A stretch of 64,000 bases of DNA from Streptomyces sp. ISL-12 (GCF_018614415.1 NZ_JAGGOO010000078.1:105996-169995), one strand, 5' to 3'. Positions 53,788-62,575 are shown, counted from the first letter of the stretch. The notes: a model not told the origin generated them from the letters alone. Numbers and translations are program-made.

Positions 53788-56508
53788 GTGTCGGAAAACA
53801 AAGATCCCCAGGTAGCGAAGTTCGTTTACGACTTCACCGAGGGCAACAAGGACCTCAAGGACCTGCTCGGCGGCAAGGGTGCCAACCTCGCCGAGATGAC
53901 CAACCTGGGCCTTCCGGTCCCGCCCGGCTTCACCATCACCACCGAAGCCTGCAAGACCTACCTCGACAGCGGCGAGGAACCGGCGGCACTGCGTGACGAG
54001 GTGAGTGCGCACCTCGACGCCCTCGAAGCGCGGATGGGCAAGAAGCTCGGCCAGCCCGACGACCCTCTGCTCGTCTCCGTCCGCTCCGGTGCCAAGTTCT
54101 CCATGCCCGGCATGATGGACACGGTCCTCAACATCGGACTCTCCGACAAGTCCGTGCAGGGCCTGGCCGCCCAGGCCGGCGACGAGCGCTTCGCGTGGGA
54201 CTCCTACCGCCGCCTCATCCAGATGTTCGGCAAGACCGTCCTCGGCGTCGACGGCGACCTCTTCGAGGAGGCGCTGGAGAAGGCGAAGACGGCCAAGAAG
54301 GTCGCGGTCGACACGGAACTGGAGGCCGCCGACCTCAAGAAGCTGGTCACCACCTTCAAGAAGATCGTCAAGAAGGAGGCCGGCCGGGACTTCCCGCAGG
54401 ACCCGCGCGAGCAGATGGACCTCGCCATCAAGGCGGTCTTCGACTCCTGGAACGGCGACCGCGCCAAGCTCTACCGCCGCCAGGAGCGCATCCCGCACGA
54501 CCTCGGCACGGCGGTCAACGTCTGCTCGATGGTCTTCGGCAACCTCGGCCCGGACTCCGGCACCGGCGTCGCCTTCACCCGCGACCCCGCCTCCGGCCAC
54601 CAGGGCGTCTACGGCGACTACCTCCAGAACGCCCAGGGCGAGGACGTGGTGGCGGGCATCCGCAACACCGTCCCCCTGGCCGAACTGGAGCGGATCGACA
54701 AGAAGTCGTACGACCAGCTGATGCAGATCATGGAGACCTTGGAGAACCACTACAAGGATCTCTGCGACATCGAGTTCACCATCGAGCGCGGGCAGCTGTG
54801 GATGCTCCAGACCCGCGTCGGCAAGCGCACCGCCGGCGCCGCCTTCCGGATCGCCACCCAGCTCGTGGACCAGGGCCTGATCGACGAGGCCGAGGCACTC
54901 ACCCGGGTCAACGGCGCCCAGCTCGCGCAGCTCATGTTCCCCCGCTTCGACGAGGACGCCAAGGTCGAGCAGGTCGGCCGGGGCATCGCGGCCTCGCCGG
55001 GCGCGGCGGTCGGCAAGGCGGTCTTCGACTCGTACACGGCCGTGAAGTGGTCCCGTTCCGGTGAGAAGGTCATCCTGATCCGCCGCGAGACCAACCCGGA
55101 CGACCTGGACGGCATGATCGCGGCGGAGGGCATCCTGACGAGTCGCGGTGGCAAGACGTCCCACGCGGCCGTGGTGGCGCGGGGCATGGGCAAGACCTGT
55201 GTCTGCGGCGCGGAGGAGCTGGAGGTCGACACCAAGCGCCGCCGGATGACCGTGCCCGGCGGGCACGTGGTGGAGGAGGGCGACGTCGTGTCGATCGACG
55301 GCTCCTCCGGCAAGGTCTACCTGGGCGAGGTCCCGGTGGTTCCGTCCCCGGTCGTCGAGTACTTCGAGGGCCGGATGCACGCGGGCGCCGAGGACGCCGA
55401 CGAACTGGTCGAGGCGGTCCACCGCATCATGGCCTTCGCCGACCGCAAGCGCCGGCTGCGGGTGCGCGCCAACGCCGACAACGCGGAGGACGCGCTGCGC
55501 GCCCGGCGTTTCGGCGCCCAGGGCATCGGCCTGTGCCGCACGGAGCACATGTTCCTCGGCGACCGCCGCGAGTTGGTGGAACGCCTGATCCTGGCCGACA
55601 CGGAGGCCGAGCGGGAGGAGTCCCTGAAGGGACTGCTGCCGTTGCAGAAGCAGGACTTCGTGGAGCTGTTCGAGGCGATGGACGGCCTGCCGGTCACCAT
55701 TCGCCTCCTGGATCCCCCGCTGCACGAGTTCCTCCCCGACATCACGGAGCTGTCGGTCCGGGTGGCCCTCGCCGAGTCCCGCCAGGAGCCGCACGAGAAC
55801 GAACTGCGCCTGCTCCAGGCGGTCCACCGGCTGCACGAGCAGAACCCGATGCTGGGCCTGCGCGGCGTACGCCTCGGTCTGGTCATCCCCGGCCTCTTCA
55901 CGATGCAGGTCCGCGCCATCGCCGAAGCCGCCGCCGAGCGCAAGGCGGCCAAGGGCGACCCGCGCGCCGAGATCATGATTCCGCTGGTGGGCACGGTCCA
56001 GGAGCTGGAGATCGTCCGCGAGGAGGCCGACAAGGTCATCGCCGAGGTCGAGGCGGCCTCCGGGGCCCACCTCAAGCTCGCCATCGGCACGATGATCGAA
56101 CTGCCGCGCGCCGCGCTGACCGCCGGGCAGATCGCGGAGTGCGCGGAGTTCTTCTCGTTCGGCACCAACGACCTCACCCAGACGGTGTGGGGCTTCAGCC
56201 GCGACGACGTGGAGGCGTCCTTCTTCACCGCCTACCTGGAGAAGGGCATCTTCGGGGTGTCGCCGTTCGAGACGATCGACAGGGACGGCGTCGGCTCCCT
56301 GGTCGCCGCCGCCGCGAAGGCCGGCCGCGCCACCCGTCCCGACCTCAAGCTCGGCGTCTGCGGCGAGCACGGCGGCGACCCGGAGTCAGTCCACTTCTTC
56401 CACCAGGTAGGCCTGGACTACGTCTCCTGCTCCCCGTTCCGCATCCCGGTCGCCCGCCTGGAAGCCGGCCGCGCCGCGGTCCAGTCCACGGGCAGCGACC
56501 ACCGCTGA
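53788..56508 (+). CDS. ppdK: Pyruvate, phosphate dikinase
   Basis: This 906-residue enzyme has an ATP-grasp domain with LLGGKGANLAEMTNLGLPVPPGFTITTE, the phosphohistidine His459 in RGGKTSHAAVVARGMGKTCV, and a C-terminal PEP/pyruvate TIM barrel with MIPLVGTVQELEI and FGTNDLTQTVWGFSRDD. The enzyme interconverts pyruvate, ATP and phosphate with PEP, AMP and diphosphate. The GTG at 53788 follows GAGGAG by about 11 bases. A strong terminator lies 73 bases after the stop. Confidence 0.95.
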   Translation: MSENKDPQVAKFVYDFTEGNKDLKDLLGGKGANLAEMTNLGLPVPPGFTITTEACKTYLDSGEEPAALRDEVSAHLDALEARMGKKLGQPDDPLLVSVRSGAKFSMPGMMDTVLNIGLSDKSVQGLAAQAGDERFAWDSYRRLIQMFGKTVLGVDGDLFEEALEKAKTAKKVAVDTELEAADLKKLVTTFKKIVKKEAGRDFPQDPREQMDLAIKAVFDSWNGDRAKLYRRQERIPHDLGTAVNVCSMVFGNLGPDSGTGVAFTRDPASGHQGVYGDYLQNAQGEDVVAGIRNTVPLAELERIDKKSYDQLMQIMETLENHYKDLCDIEFTIERGQLWMLQTRVGKRTAGAAFRIATQLVDQGLIDEAEALTRVNGAQLAQLMFPRFDEDAKVEQVGRGIAASPGAAVGKAVFDSYTAVKWSRSGEKVILIRRETNPDDLDGMIAAEGILTSRGGKTSHAAVVARGMGKTCVCGAEELEVDTKRRRMTVPGGHVVEEGDVVSIDGSSGKVYLGEVPVVPSPVVEYFEGRMHAGAEDADELVEAVHRIMAFADRKRRLRVRANADNAEDALRARRFGAQGIGLCRTEHMFLGDRRELVERLILADTEAEREESLKGLLPLQKQDFVELFEAMDGLPVTIRLLDPPLHEFLPDITELSVRVALAESRQEPHENELRLLQAVHRLHEQNPMLGLRGVRLGLVIPGLFTMQVRAIAEAAAERKAAKGDPRAEIMIPLVGTVQELEIVREEADKVIAEVEAASGAHLKLAIGTMIELPRAALTAGQIAECAEFFSFGTNDLTQTVWGFSRDDVEASFFTAYLEKGIFGVSPFETIDRDGVGSLVAAAAKAGRATRPDLKLGVCGEHGGDPESVHFFHQVGLDYVSCSPFRIPVARLEAGRAAVQSTGSDHR

Positions 56509-56580
56509 CCCCACCGGAACGCCGGTCCGCCGCCTGTCACCCGACCACCCTCACCGATCGGCGACGGCACCGGTCCGCGA

Positions 56581-56620
56581 GAAGGGGGCGGCACCCTTGT
56601 GCGGGGGTGCCGCCCCCTTC
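56581..56620 (+). terminator. Terminator after ppdK, 16-bp perfect stem
   Basis: GAAGGGGGCGGCACCC (56581-56596) pairs perfectly with GGGTGCCGCCCCCTTC (56605-56620). It ends 2 bases before the stop of a minus-strand gene, so it may serve both directions. Confidence 0.88.
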
Positions 56621-56622
56621 GG

Positions 56623-56835
56623 CTACGGCGCCGCGTCACCCAGGGGAGACACCGCCCGCCCGGACCGGCAGCGGGGGCACCGGCAGGGTGGATAGCCGTC
56701 TCCCACCGGCACCGGGCCCTTCACGTCGAGGACAGTGATCGTGCCCCGATCGGCGGTGACGGTGCCGTCCCGGGCGACTCGGTAGACATGCAGAGTCATT
56801 TTGACCTCGGGCTCAGGAGGGGTTGTAGCGTTCAC
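56623..56835 (-). CDS. Small protein of 70 residues with Cys cluster
   Basis: The GTG start at 56835 has GAGGAG 10 bases upstream. The product carries LHVYRVARDGTVTADRGTITVLDV followed by CRCPRC, a compact Cys pattern suggesting metal binding or a short zinc-knuckle. The strand, ribosome site and codon use support a real gene. It lies 134 bases downstream of the GntR gene on the same strand, with an operator-like palindrome between them, so it is a probable GntR target. The function is not known. Confidence 0.62.
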   Translation of the reverse strand: MNATTPPEPEVKMTLHVYRVARDGTVTADRGTITVLDVKGPVPVGDGYPPCRCPRCRSGRAVSPLGDAAP

Positions 56836-56900
56836 GATGTTGACGCTCCTCTACAGCGTTGACCGCGCCCCGGGACCGTCGCGAGCGGTCGCCGGGGTCT

Positions 56901-56915
56901 GTGCTGTGACAGCAC
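56901..56915. promoter_or_regulatory. GTGCTGT-N-ACAGCAC palindrome
   Basis: Two 7-base arms flank one G (56908). It lies 10 bases from the GntR-type operator, upstream of the small Cys-rich gene, and could be a second regulator's site or part of the promoter. Confidence 0.4.
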
Positions 56916-56925
56916 TGCCGAGGAG

Positions 56926-56949
56926 ACTGGACCGGTGGACCGGTCCAGT
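56926..56949. promoter_or_regulatory. Operator candidate for the GntR regulator (downstream copy)
   Basis: ACTGGACCGG (56926-56935) and CCGGTCCAGT (56940-56949) are exact inverted repeats with a 4-base centre. On the minus strand the right edge overlaps a TTGACT -35-like element (56947-56952) for the small Cys-rich gene, so a bound repressor would block it. A related sequence, ACTGGACTGGTCCA, lies at 57707-57720 in the GntR-methyltransferase intergenic region. Confidence 0.65.
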
Positions 56950-56969
56950 CAAGAAGAACTCGGAAGAGC

Positions 56970-57689
56970 TCACCCCATCGGGTACTGCTCGACCTGCTCG
57001 AAGACATGCGACGCCGTCACGCCCTCCTCGCACACGAGCGGACGGTGCTCCTGGTCGAGCGCCACATGCAGGACGACCGCCACGGCCGTGGGTTGCTCCA
57101 CCTCCAGGAGCCGGGCCTCCTCGGCGTCGGCCAGCCGTACCGTGGTGTGATCCACACCCTCCACCGGGAAACGCCCCGTCGCACGGCGCACATAGTGGGT
57201 GGTGCCTTCCGCGATGGGCCCCTGCCCGGCCAGGCGGGGAGCGGCCTCAGCGATCGCCGGCGGGAACCATGCCGTCACCAGACTGTGCGGAGAGCCGTCG
57301 TCGAGCAGTACCAGCCGGACCCTGCGCAGCGCCTGCTCTTCCTCCGCGAGGCGCAGAACCTCGGCGACACGAGGGGGCGGCACCGTATGGTCCGGGACCC
57401 CGAGACGTCGGTACGCCGCTCCGCCGCTGATCCGGGCGGAGCCCGCCCGGCGACCTCCCGCGGGCCGGGCGACCGGAGTCTCCACGACCGTGAACCCGGC
57501 CCCCTGACGGGCCACGACCAGACCGTCACGGACCAACGTGTCGTACGCCTTGACCACGGTCGCCCGCGACACGCCCCACCGCTCGGCCAGATCGCGGCCG
57601 GAGGGCAGGAGGTCGCCGGGTCCGAACTCGTCGTTCGCGATCCGCGTGCGCAGGTCCTCGGCGATGCGCTCGTACTTCAACAGGGGCAT
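56970..57689 (-). CDS. GntR/UTRA-family regulator
   Basis: This 239-residue protein has an N-terminal winged HTH KYERIAEDLRTRIANDEFGPGDLLPSGRDLAERWGVSRATVVKAYDTLVRDGLVVARQGAGFTV and a C-terminal UTRA ligand domain (VRLVLLDDGSPHSLVTAWFPPAIAEAAPRL, then EGVTASHVFEQVEQYPMG). UTRA proteins respond to small molecules, often sugars or antibiotics. It is divergent from a methyltransferase gene, and both flanking control regions contain GGAC-N2-GTCC-like sites, so it probably regulates itself and both neighbours. Confidence 0.88.
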   Translation of the reverse strand: MPLLKYERIAEDLRTRIANDEFGPGDLLPSGRDLAERWGVSRATVVKAYDTLVRDGLVVARQGAGFTVVETPVARPAGGRRAGSARISGGAAYRRLGVPDHTVPPPRVAEVLRLAEEEQALRRVRLVLLDDGSPHSLVTAWFPPAIAEAAPRLAGQGPIAEGTTHYVRRATGRFPVEGVDHTTVRLADAEEARLLEVEQPTAVAVVLHVALDQEHRPLVCEEGVTASHVFEQVEQYPMG

Positions 57690-57706
57690 GGGGGCTGCTT
57701 CCGCTC

Positions 57707-57720
57707 ACTGGACTGGTCCA
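57707..57720. promoter_or_regulatory. Operator candidate for the GntR regulator (divergent region)
   Basis: ACTGGACTGGTCCA contains GGAC-N2-GTCC at 57710-57719. It lies between the GntR gene start (57689) and the methyltransferase start (57745), and matches half of the operator at 56926-56949, supporting control of both genes by this GntR. Confidence 0.6.
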
Positions 57721-57744
57721 CCTGGCAACCACCAGAATGCCCGC

Positions 57745-58560
57745 ATGACGAGCCCAGAGGTAGCGCCGGAGATCGTGAGGTTCTACGCAGAGACCGTCGA
57801 CGAGGCGAGCCGTCTGACGGTGTCGGCCGACGGGCGCCTTGAGATGGTCCGGACGCAGGAACTGCTGCGCCGCTTCCTCCCCGCGCCGCCGGCCCGGCTC
57901 CTGGACGTCGGCGGCGGCCCCGGCGCTCACGCGCGATGGCTGGTCGAGGACGGTTACGCCGTGCACCTCGTCGACCCGATCCCCCGACACCTCGAACAGG
58001 CGGCGCGGACCGGCGCCACGGTCGAGCGGGGAGACGCCCGTCTGCTCACGGCCGAGGACGCGTCCTACGACGCCGTACTCCTCCTGGGTCCCCTCTATCA
58101 CCTGCTCGAACGCGCCGACCGCGACCAGGCCCTCGCCGAGGCGCACCGCGTCCTCAAGCCGGGCGGACTCCTGGCGGCGGCGGGCATCAACCGGTACGCG
58201 TCGCTGTTCGAGCACGCGGCCTTCGCGCACCTGCACGGCGAGGCGATGCGGGAAAGCATCAGTGCCGTCCTCGACCGCCAAGTACATGACGGGAAGCGGG
58301 CGTTCACCAGCGCGTACTTCCACAGCGGCGAAGAGCTGCGCGACGAGGTCGCCGCCGCCGGATTCGCCGACGCGCGGGTCTACGGCGTCGAGGGCCCGGC
58401 CTGGTCCATGCTCGCGGCGGCGGAACGCAACACCGGCACGTCGTTCCGCGACAGCGACCTGTTCGAGTCGGCACTGGCGGCGGCGCGGATGGCCGAGGCA
58501 TACCCGGAACTCCTGGCGGCCGGCTCCCATCTGCTGGCGTTCGGGCGCCGGGCGGCGTGA
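57745..58560 (+). CDS. SAM-dependent methyltransferase under GntR control
   Basis: This 271-residue class I methyltransferase has motif I LLDVGGGPGAHARWLVEDGY near residue 52, VHLVDPIPRHLEQA (acidic loop), YDAVLLLGPLYHLLERADRDQALAEAHRVLKPGGLLAAAGINRY. No substrate is recognised; the fold is that of small-molecule or ubiquinone/menaquinone-type methyltransferases. The start is ATG 57745, and no strong ribosome site is present. It is divergent from the GntR gene; the GntR site between them suggests induction by the regulator's ligand. Confidence 0.82.
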   Translation: MTSPEVAPEIVRFYAETVDEASRLTVSADGRLEMVRTQELLRRFLPAPPARLLDVGGGPGAHARWLVEDGYAVHLVDPIPRHLEQAARTGATVERGDARLLTAEDASYDAVLLLGPLYHLLERADRDQALAEAHRVLKPGGLLAAAGINRYASLFEHAAFAHLHGEAMRESISAVLDRQVHDGKRAFTSAYFHSGEELRDEVAAAGFADARVYGVEGPAWSMLAAAERNTGTSFRDSDLFESALAAARMAEAYPELLAAGSHLLAFGRRAA

Positions 58561-58731
58561 CTGCCGCGCGAAGGCGCCACGGTGGCCGGTGGTGAAGCCG
58601 CCTTGCGGGCGCTGCGGTGCGCGGCGGTGAGCCGTCCCCCACACGGATGACTCGGCGCCGGTGTCCGGCTGACGGCATCGGGTGCGGGCAGCTTCCACGG
58701 GACCGTTCAGGCACGTCTGGAGGAGACCGTC

Positions 58732-59196
58732 TTGAGCACTCCCGCACCGTCCTCGTTCCGGATCACCACCGCTCCCGACCTCGTGTACGGCGTGTGGGAC
58801 GCCGAGAGGTTCGAGACCAGGTCGGCCGACTGGGTCCAGGTACCCGGCGCCGAGGTCCACCTGATGCTCGGTCAGGGATGGCCGTCGTACGGGGCGCAGT
58901 TCGTGGCGACGTTCAGTGCCGAGGCCCTGTGTTCCGACAACGACAAGGACGGACAGGGTGTGCTCCAGGCCACCGTGTTCTTCGGGGACACGCAGGCCGA
59001 GCCGGTCAGCGGCAACCACCGTTTCGTGACCGCCCGCGGCAACCCGGAATGGTCGAGCCACACCTTCATCCGGACGGTGCGGTTCGAACCGGACTCCGCC
59101 GTGCGGGACGTCTCGGCCCGGGTCAAGCTCAAGGCGAGCGGGGCCGAGGGCGGCGTGCAGAACTGGTTCCTGAAGATCGAGCGGTTCAGCCTCTGA
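58732..59196 (+). CDS. Orphan beta-rich protein of 154 residues
   Basis: The TTG at 58732 has GGAGGA 7 bases upstream. The product (STPAPSSFRITTAPDLVYGVWD...) is a soluble, beta-strand-rich protein with aromatic residues spaced every few positions (WPSYGAQFVATFS, HRFVTARGNPEWSSHTFIRTVRFEP, VQNWFLKIERFSL), like a beta-sandwich carbohydrate-binding or C2 module. There is no signal peptide and no known motif. It is 12 bases before the DUF952 gene on the same strand, so they may be a unit. Confidence 0.65.
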   Translation: MSTPAPSSFRITTAPDLVYGVWDAERFETRSADWVQVPGAEVHLMLGQGWPSYGAQFVATFSAEALCSDNDKDGQGVLQATVFFGDTQAEPVSGNHRFVTARGNPEWSSHTFIRTVRFEPDSAVRDVSARVKLKASGAEGGVQNWFLKIERFSL

Positions 59197-59208
59197 GGAG
59201 GGGCCCGC

Positions 59209-59571
59209 ATGCTCTATCACGCGGCCTCCCTGGAGGCCTGGCTCACCGACCCGCACCTGCCCTACTCCTCCGCCACCCTGCGCGTCGACGGGTCCGTGCA
59301 CTGTTCCGTCAGCGAGGACGCCCTGCTGGCGGCCGTGGCCCACATCCCGAGGAAAGGCCCGCTGCTGGCGCTCGTCATCGACGAGGCGAGACTCGACCCG
59401 CCGGTGACCTGGGCGACCGGGGCCGGCGGGGCGCCGGTGGCGCGCGTCCGCGGTCCCGTGAACCGGGACGCGGTCGTCGCGCTGATGGAGATCGCCATGG
59501 ACGGCGACGGCCGGGCCACCGGGCTGGGCCCGCCGAAACGGGCCTCGCCAGGGCGCGAAGACCACCCTTAA
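59209..59571 (+). CDS. DUF952-family protein
   Basis: This 120-residue protein has the DUF952 pattern: MLYHAASLEAWLTDPHLPYSSATLRVDGSVHCS at the N terminus and LLALVIDEARLDPPVTW after a short helix. The family is common, but its biochemical role is not established. ATG at 59209 follows GAGGAGG. It probably shares a message with the beta-rich gene upstream. Confidence 0.8.
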   Translation: MLYHAASLEAWLTDPHLPYSSATLRVDGSVHCSVSEDALLAAVAHIPRKGPLLALVIDEARLDPPVTWATGAGGAPVARVRGPVNRDAVVALMEIAMDGDGRATGLGPPKRASPGREDHP

Positions 59572-59673
59572 GGGCGGTTTATCGCTTAATGCGGTGTTCG
59601 CGGCTGGTGGCGGGTATCGGCCCGGCAGGCCCGTGAATCGGCGGGCCTCGCGCTGAAGGGGGGAATCACCGCG

Positions 59674-60888
59674 ATGACTGCCGCGGAGATCGAAACGGAA
59701 AGGGCGTGCCCGTTCCGGCACGACGACGCTCTGGAGCCCGACCCGTTCATGACCCGGATGCGGACCGAGGCCCCCGTGGCCCGGGTCCGTATGCCGTACG
59801 GGGAAGGCGACTGCTGGCTGGTGACCCGCTACGAGGACGTGCGGACGGTCACCTCGGACCGGCGGTTCAGCCGGGCCGCGCTGATCGGCCGGGACTTCCC
59901 GCGGATCACCCCGGAGCCCATCGCCCAGTCCGAGGCGATCAACCTGATGGACCCGCCCGCGCTCAACCGCGTGCGCCGGCTCGTCGTCAAGGCCTTCACC
60001 ACACGCCAGGTCGAGGCGTTGCGGCCCTGGACCCAGCTGACCACGGACGCGCTGCTGGACGCGATGGAGGAGCACGGCCCGCCGGCCGACATCGTCGCCC
60101 ACCTCGCCGACCAGCTGCCGCTGATGACGATCAGCCAGCTCATGGACATCCCCGACGCGGACCGCCCGCGGCTGCGCCGATGGGCCATGGCGATGATGTC
60201 GATGAGCGCCGCCGACCGGACCTCGGCGGTCGAGGCGAAGGCCGCACTGCGTGCCTACTTCGCCGAGCTGACCGCCGCGCGGCGCCGCGACCCGGGCGAC
60301 GACCTGATCAGCTCGATGGCCACCGCCCGCATCGGCGAGGAAACCCTCGACGAGGACGAACTGGCCGTCCTGGCCATGCTCTTGCTGGTCACCGGCCACG
60401 ACACCACCACCTACGACATCTGCAACAGCGTCTACACCCTGCTGACCCACCCCGACCACCTGGCCCAGCTGCGGGCCCGCCCCGAGCTGCTGCACCAGGC
60501 CCTGGAGGAACTGCTGCGCTTCATCCCGTTCCGCCAGGGCGTCGGCATCCCCAGGGTGGCCCTGGAGGACGTGGAACTCGGCGGGCAGCTCATCCGCGCG
60601 GGCGACACGGTGCACGTGTCGTACCTGACCGCCAACCGCGACGAGGCGGTGTACGAGCGGCCCGACGAACTGGACTTCGAGCGACGGGAACCCGCCGGGC
60701 ACATGGCCTTCGGCTACGGCAGCCACCACTGCCTCGGCTCCCACCTGGCCCGCATGGTCCTCCAGGTGGCCATCGGCACGCTCCTCACCAGGTTCCCCGG
60801 GCTGCGGCTGGCCGTCCCCGCGGACGAGGTGCGGTGGAACACCGTGTCGATCTGGCGCTATCCGCTCGCCCTCCCGGTGACCTGGTAG
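59674..60888 (+). CDS. Cytochrome P450 paired with a type III polyketide synthase
   Basis: This 404-residue bacterial P450 has the heme site FGYGSHHCLGSHLAR with the thiolate Cys353, the K-helix ExxR in ALEELLRF, and the I-helix LLLVTGHDTTTYD, where the usual Gly/Ala before Gly is Thr. The segment GVGIPRVALEDVELGGQLIRAGDTVHVSYLTANRDEAV resembles CYP158-type enzymes that couple flaviolin. It ends 8 bases before rppA, so the two are co-translated; the P450 probably oxidises or dimerises the tetrahydroxynaphthalene/flaviolin product. The ATG at 59674 follows AAGGGGGG. Confidence 0.88.
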   Translation: MTAAEIETERACPFRHDDALEPDPFMTRMRTEAPVARVRMPYGEGDCWLVTRYEDVRTVTSDRRFSRAALIGRDFPRITPEPIAQSEAINLMDPPALNRVRRLVVKAFTTRQVEALRPWTQLTTDALLDAMEEHGPPADIVAHLADQLPLMTISQLMDIPDADRPRLRRWAMAMMSMSAADRTSAVEAKAALRAYFAELTAARRRDPGDDLISSMATARIGEETLDEDELAVLAMLLLVTGHDTTTYDICNSVYTLLTHPDHLAQLRARPELLHQALEELLRFIPFRQGVGIPRVALEDVELGGQLIRAGDTVHVSYLTANRDEAVYERPDELDFERREPAGHMAFGYGSHHCLGSHLARMVLQVAIGTLLTRFPGLRLAVPADEVRWNTVSIWRYPLALPVTW

Positions 60889-60896
60889 CGGCGGCC

Positions 60897-61979
60897 ATGG
60901 CCACGTTGTGCAGGCCGGCCATCGCCGTGCCCGAGTACGTCATCACCCGCGAGCAGACCCTCGACCTGGCCAGGGAACTGCACGCCGACCACCCGCAACT
61001 GAAACTGGCGCTGCGCCTGATCGGGAACACCGGCGTGCAGACCCGCCACCTGGTGCAGCCCATCGAGGACACCCTGCGCCACCCGGGCTTCACCGCGCGC
61101 AACGCCCGGTACGAGGCGGAGGCCAAGAACGGGGTGCCCGAGGCCGCCCTCCGCGCCCTCGCCCACGCCGAACTCACGCCCCGCGACATCGACATGATCA
61201 TCTACGTGTCGTGCACCGGGTTCATGATGCCGTCGATGACCGCCTGGCTCATCAACACGATGGGCTTCCGGTCGGAGACCCGGCAACTGCCGATCGCCCA
61301 GCTCGGCTGCGCCGCGGGCGGCGCCGCCATCAACCGCGCCCACGACTTCTGCACCGCCTATCCGCGGGCCAACGTCCTGATCCTGTGCTGCGAGTTCTGC
61401 TCGCTGCTCTACCAGCCGACGGACCTGGCCGTGGGCAACCTGCTCTCCAACGGGTTGTTCGGTGACGCCATCGCCGCCGCGGTCGTCCGCGGCCGGGGCG
61501 GCAAGGGCGTACGGCTGGACCACAACGGCTCCCACCTGGTGCCCGACACCGAGGAGTGGATCTCCTACGCGGTCCGTGACACCGGCTTCCACTTCCAGCT
61601 CGACAAACGGGTGCCGGGCACCATGGCCGACCTCGCCCCCGCGCTGCGCGCCCTGGCCGAGCTGCGCGACTGGAACGTCTCCGACCTCGCCTTCTACATC
61701 GTCCACGCCGGAGGCCCCAGAATCCTGGACGACCTGTGCACGCACCTGAACGTGCCGCCGGAGATGTTCCGTTACAGCCGGGCCACCCTCACCGAACGCG
61801 GCAACATCGCCAGCGCGGTCGTCTTCGACGCCCTGGGCCGCTTCTTCGACGACGGCGGCGCCGACCACGCGGCTCCGGGCCTCATCGCGGGCTTCGGCCC
61901 CGGCATCACCGCCGAGATCACCCTCGGCACCTGGAGCAGGACGGAGGAACCGGACCGGCCGCCGGTCCCCGTGGGCTGA
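60897..61979 (+). CDS. rppA: Type III polyketide synthase RppA (1,3,6,8-tetrahydroxynaphthalene synthase)
   Basis: This 360-residue chalcone-synthase-fold enzyme has the catalytic triad Cys138 (LGCAAGGAAINRAHDF), His270 (YIVHAGGPRILDD) and Asn303 (LTERGNIASAVVF). The N terminus ATLCRPAIAVPEYVIT, the CTGFMMPSMTAW loop and NTGVQTRHLVQPIEDTL are very close to RppA. RppA condenses five malonyl-CoA into tetrahydroxynaphthalene, which oxidises to flaviolin and polymerises to melanin-like pigments. It starts 8 bases after the P450 stop. No quinone-forming monooxygenase of the MomA type lies next to it in this window. Confidence 0.94.
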   Translation: MATLCRPAIAVPEYVITREQTLDLARELHADHPQLKLALRLIGNTGVQTRHLVQPIEDTLRHPGFTARNARYEAEAKNGVPEAALRALAHAELTPRDIDMIIYVSCTGFMMPSMTAWLINTMGFRSETRQLPIAQLGCAAGGAAINRAHDFCTAYPRANVLILCCEFCSLLYQPTDLAVGNLLSNGLFGDAIAAAVVRGRGGKGVRLDHNGSHLVPDTEEWISYAVRDTGFHFQLDKRVPGTMADLAPALRALAELRDWNVSDLAFYIVHAGGPRILDDLCTHLNVPPEMFRYSRATLTERGNIASAVVFDALGRFFDDGGADHAAPGLIAGFGPGITAEITLGTWSRTEEPDRPPVPVG

Positions 61980-61981
61980 CG

Positions 61982-62575
61982 CTACTCGCAGCCGACCCCG
62001 TCCCCGTCCCGGTCCAGGTGTCCGCCGTAGCCGGGGTCGCCCACGCGGACGGGGGCGGCGCCGGCGGCCCGGGCGGCGTCGCAGTTCCGGTAGTGGACGG
62101 AGCCGCCGGCGTCGCTGTCGTCTTCGGAGGAAGCGCCGGTGTCCGTGTCCGCGACCGCCTCCTCCGTCACCGTCCTGGTGACGGTCACCTCGACCGTCTC
62201 CCTGGCGGTCACCGTCTCGGCCGGCTCGGGCTCCGGGGTCTCGGTCGCCGTCTCCGTCACGGTGACCGTCGGCCGGGCGGCGGCGGCCACGGCCTTCCCG
62301 TCGGCCTTCGGGCCGTCCTCGCCCTCTCCGTCCCCGCCGCCGATACCGATGCCGACGAACAGGGCCAGTGCCAGGGCGGGCAGGACGTACCGCTTCCGGG
62401 CCCACTTGGGGGCGGGCCCGGAAGGGGGTACGGGCGGAGCGGGACGCGGCGGGTACGGCGGCTGCGGGTGCTGCGCGTGCTGTGCCTGCTGCGGGTTGTG
62501 CGGGCTGTGCGGGCTGTGCGGGTTGTGCGGGTTGTGCGGGTTGTGCGGGTTGTGCGGGTCGTACGGGCCGGTCAT
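61982..62575 (-). CDS. Excalibur calcium-binding-domain protein with PHN repeats
   Basis: This protein has 197 residues from ATG 62575 (AGGGGGG upstream). After MTGPYDPHN the N terminus repeats PHN/PHS/PHA/PQ from a DNA repeat (11-14 bp units TTGTGCGGG at 62490-62560). One membrane helix follows (YVLPALALALFVGIGIGGG), then a Thr/Glu-rich linker and a C-terminal excalibur domain VHYRNCDAARAAGAAPVRVGDPGYGGHLDRDGDGVGCE, with the Ca-loop DRDGDGVGCE. It probably sits in the membrane with the domain outside. Role unknown; it is convergent with rppA. Confidence 0.83.
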   Translation of the reverse strand: MTGPYDPHNPHNPHNPHNPHSPHSPHNPQQAQHAQHPQPPYPPRPAPPVPPSGPAPKWARKRYVLPALALALFVGIGIGGGDGEGEDGPKADGKAVAAAARPTVTVTETATETPEPEPAETVTARETVEVTVTRTVTEEAVADTDTGASSEDDSDAGGSVHYRNCDAARAAGAAPVRVGDPGYGGHLDRDGDGVGCE

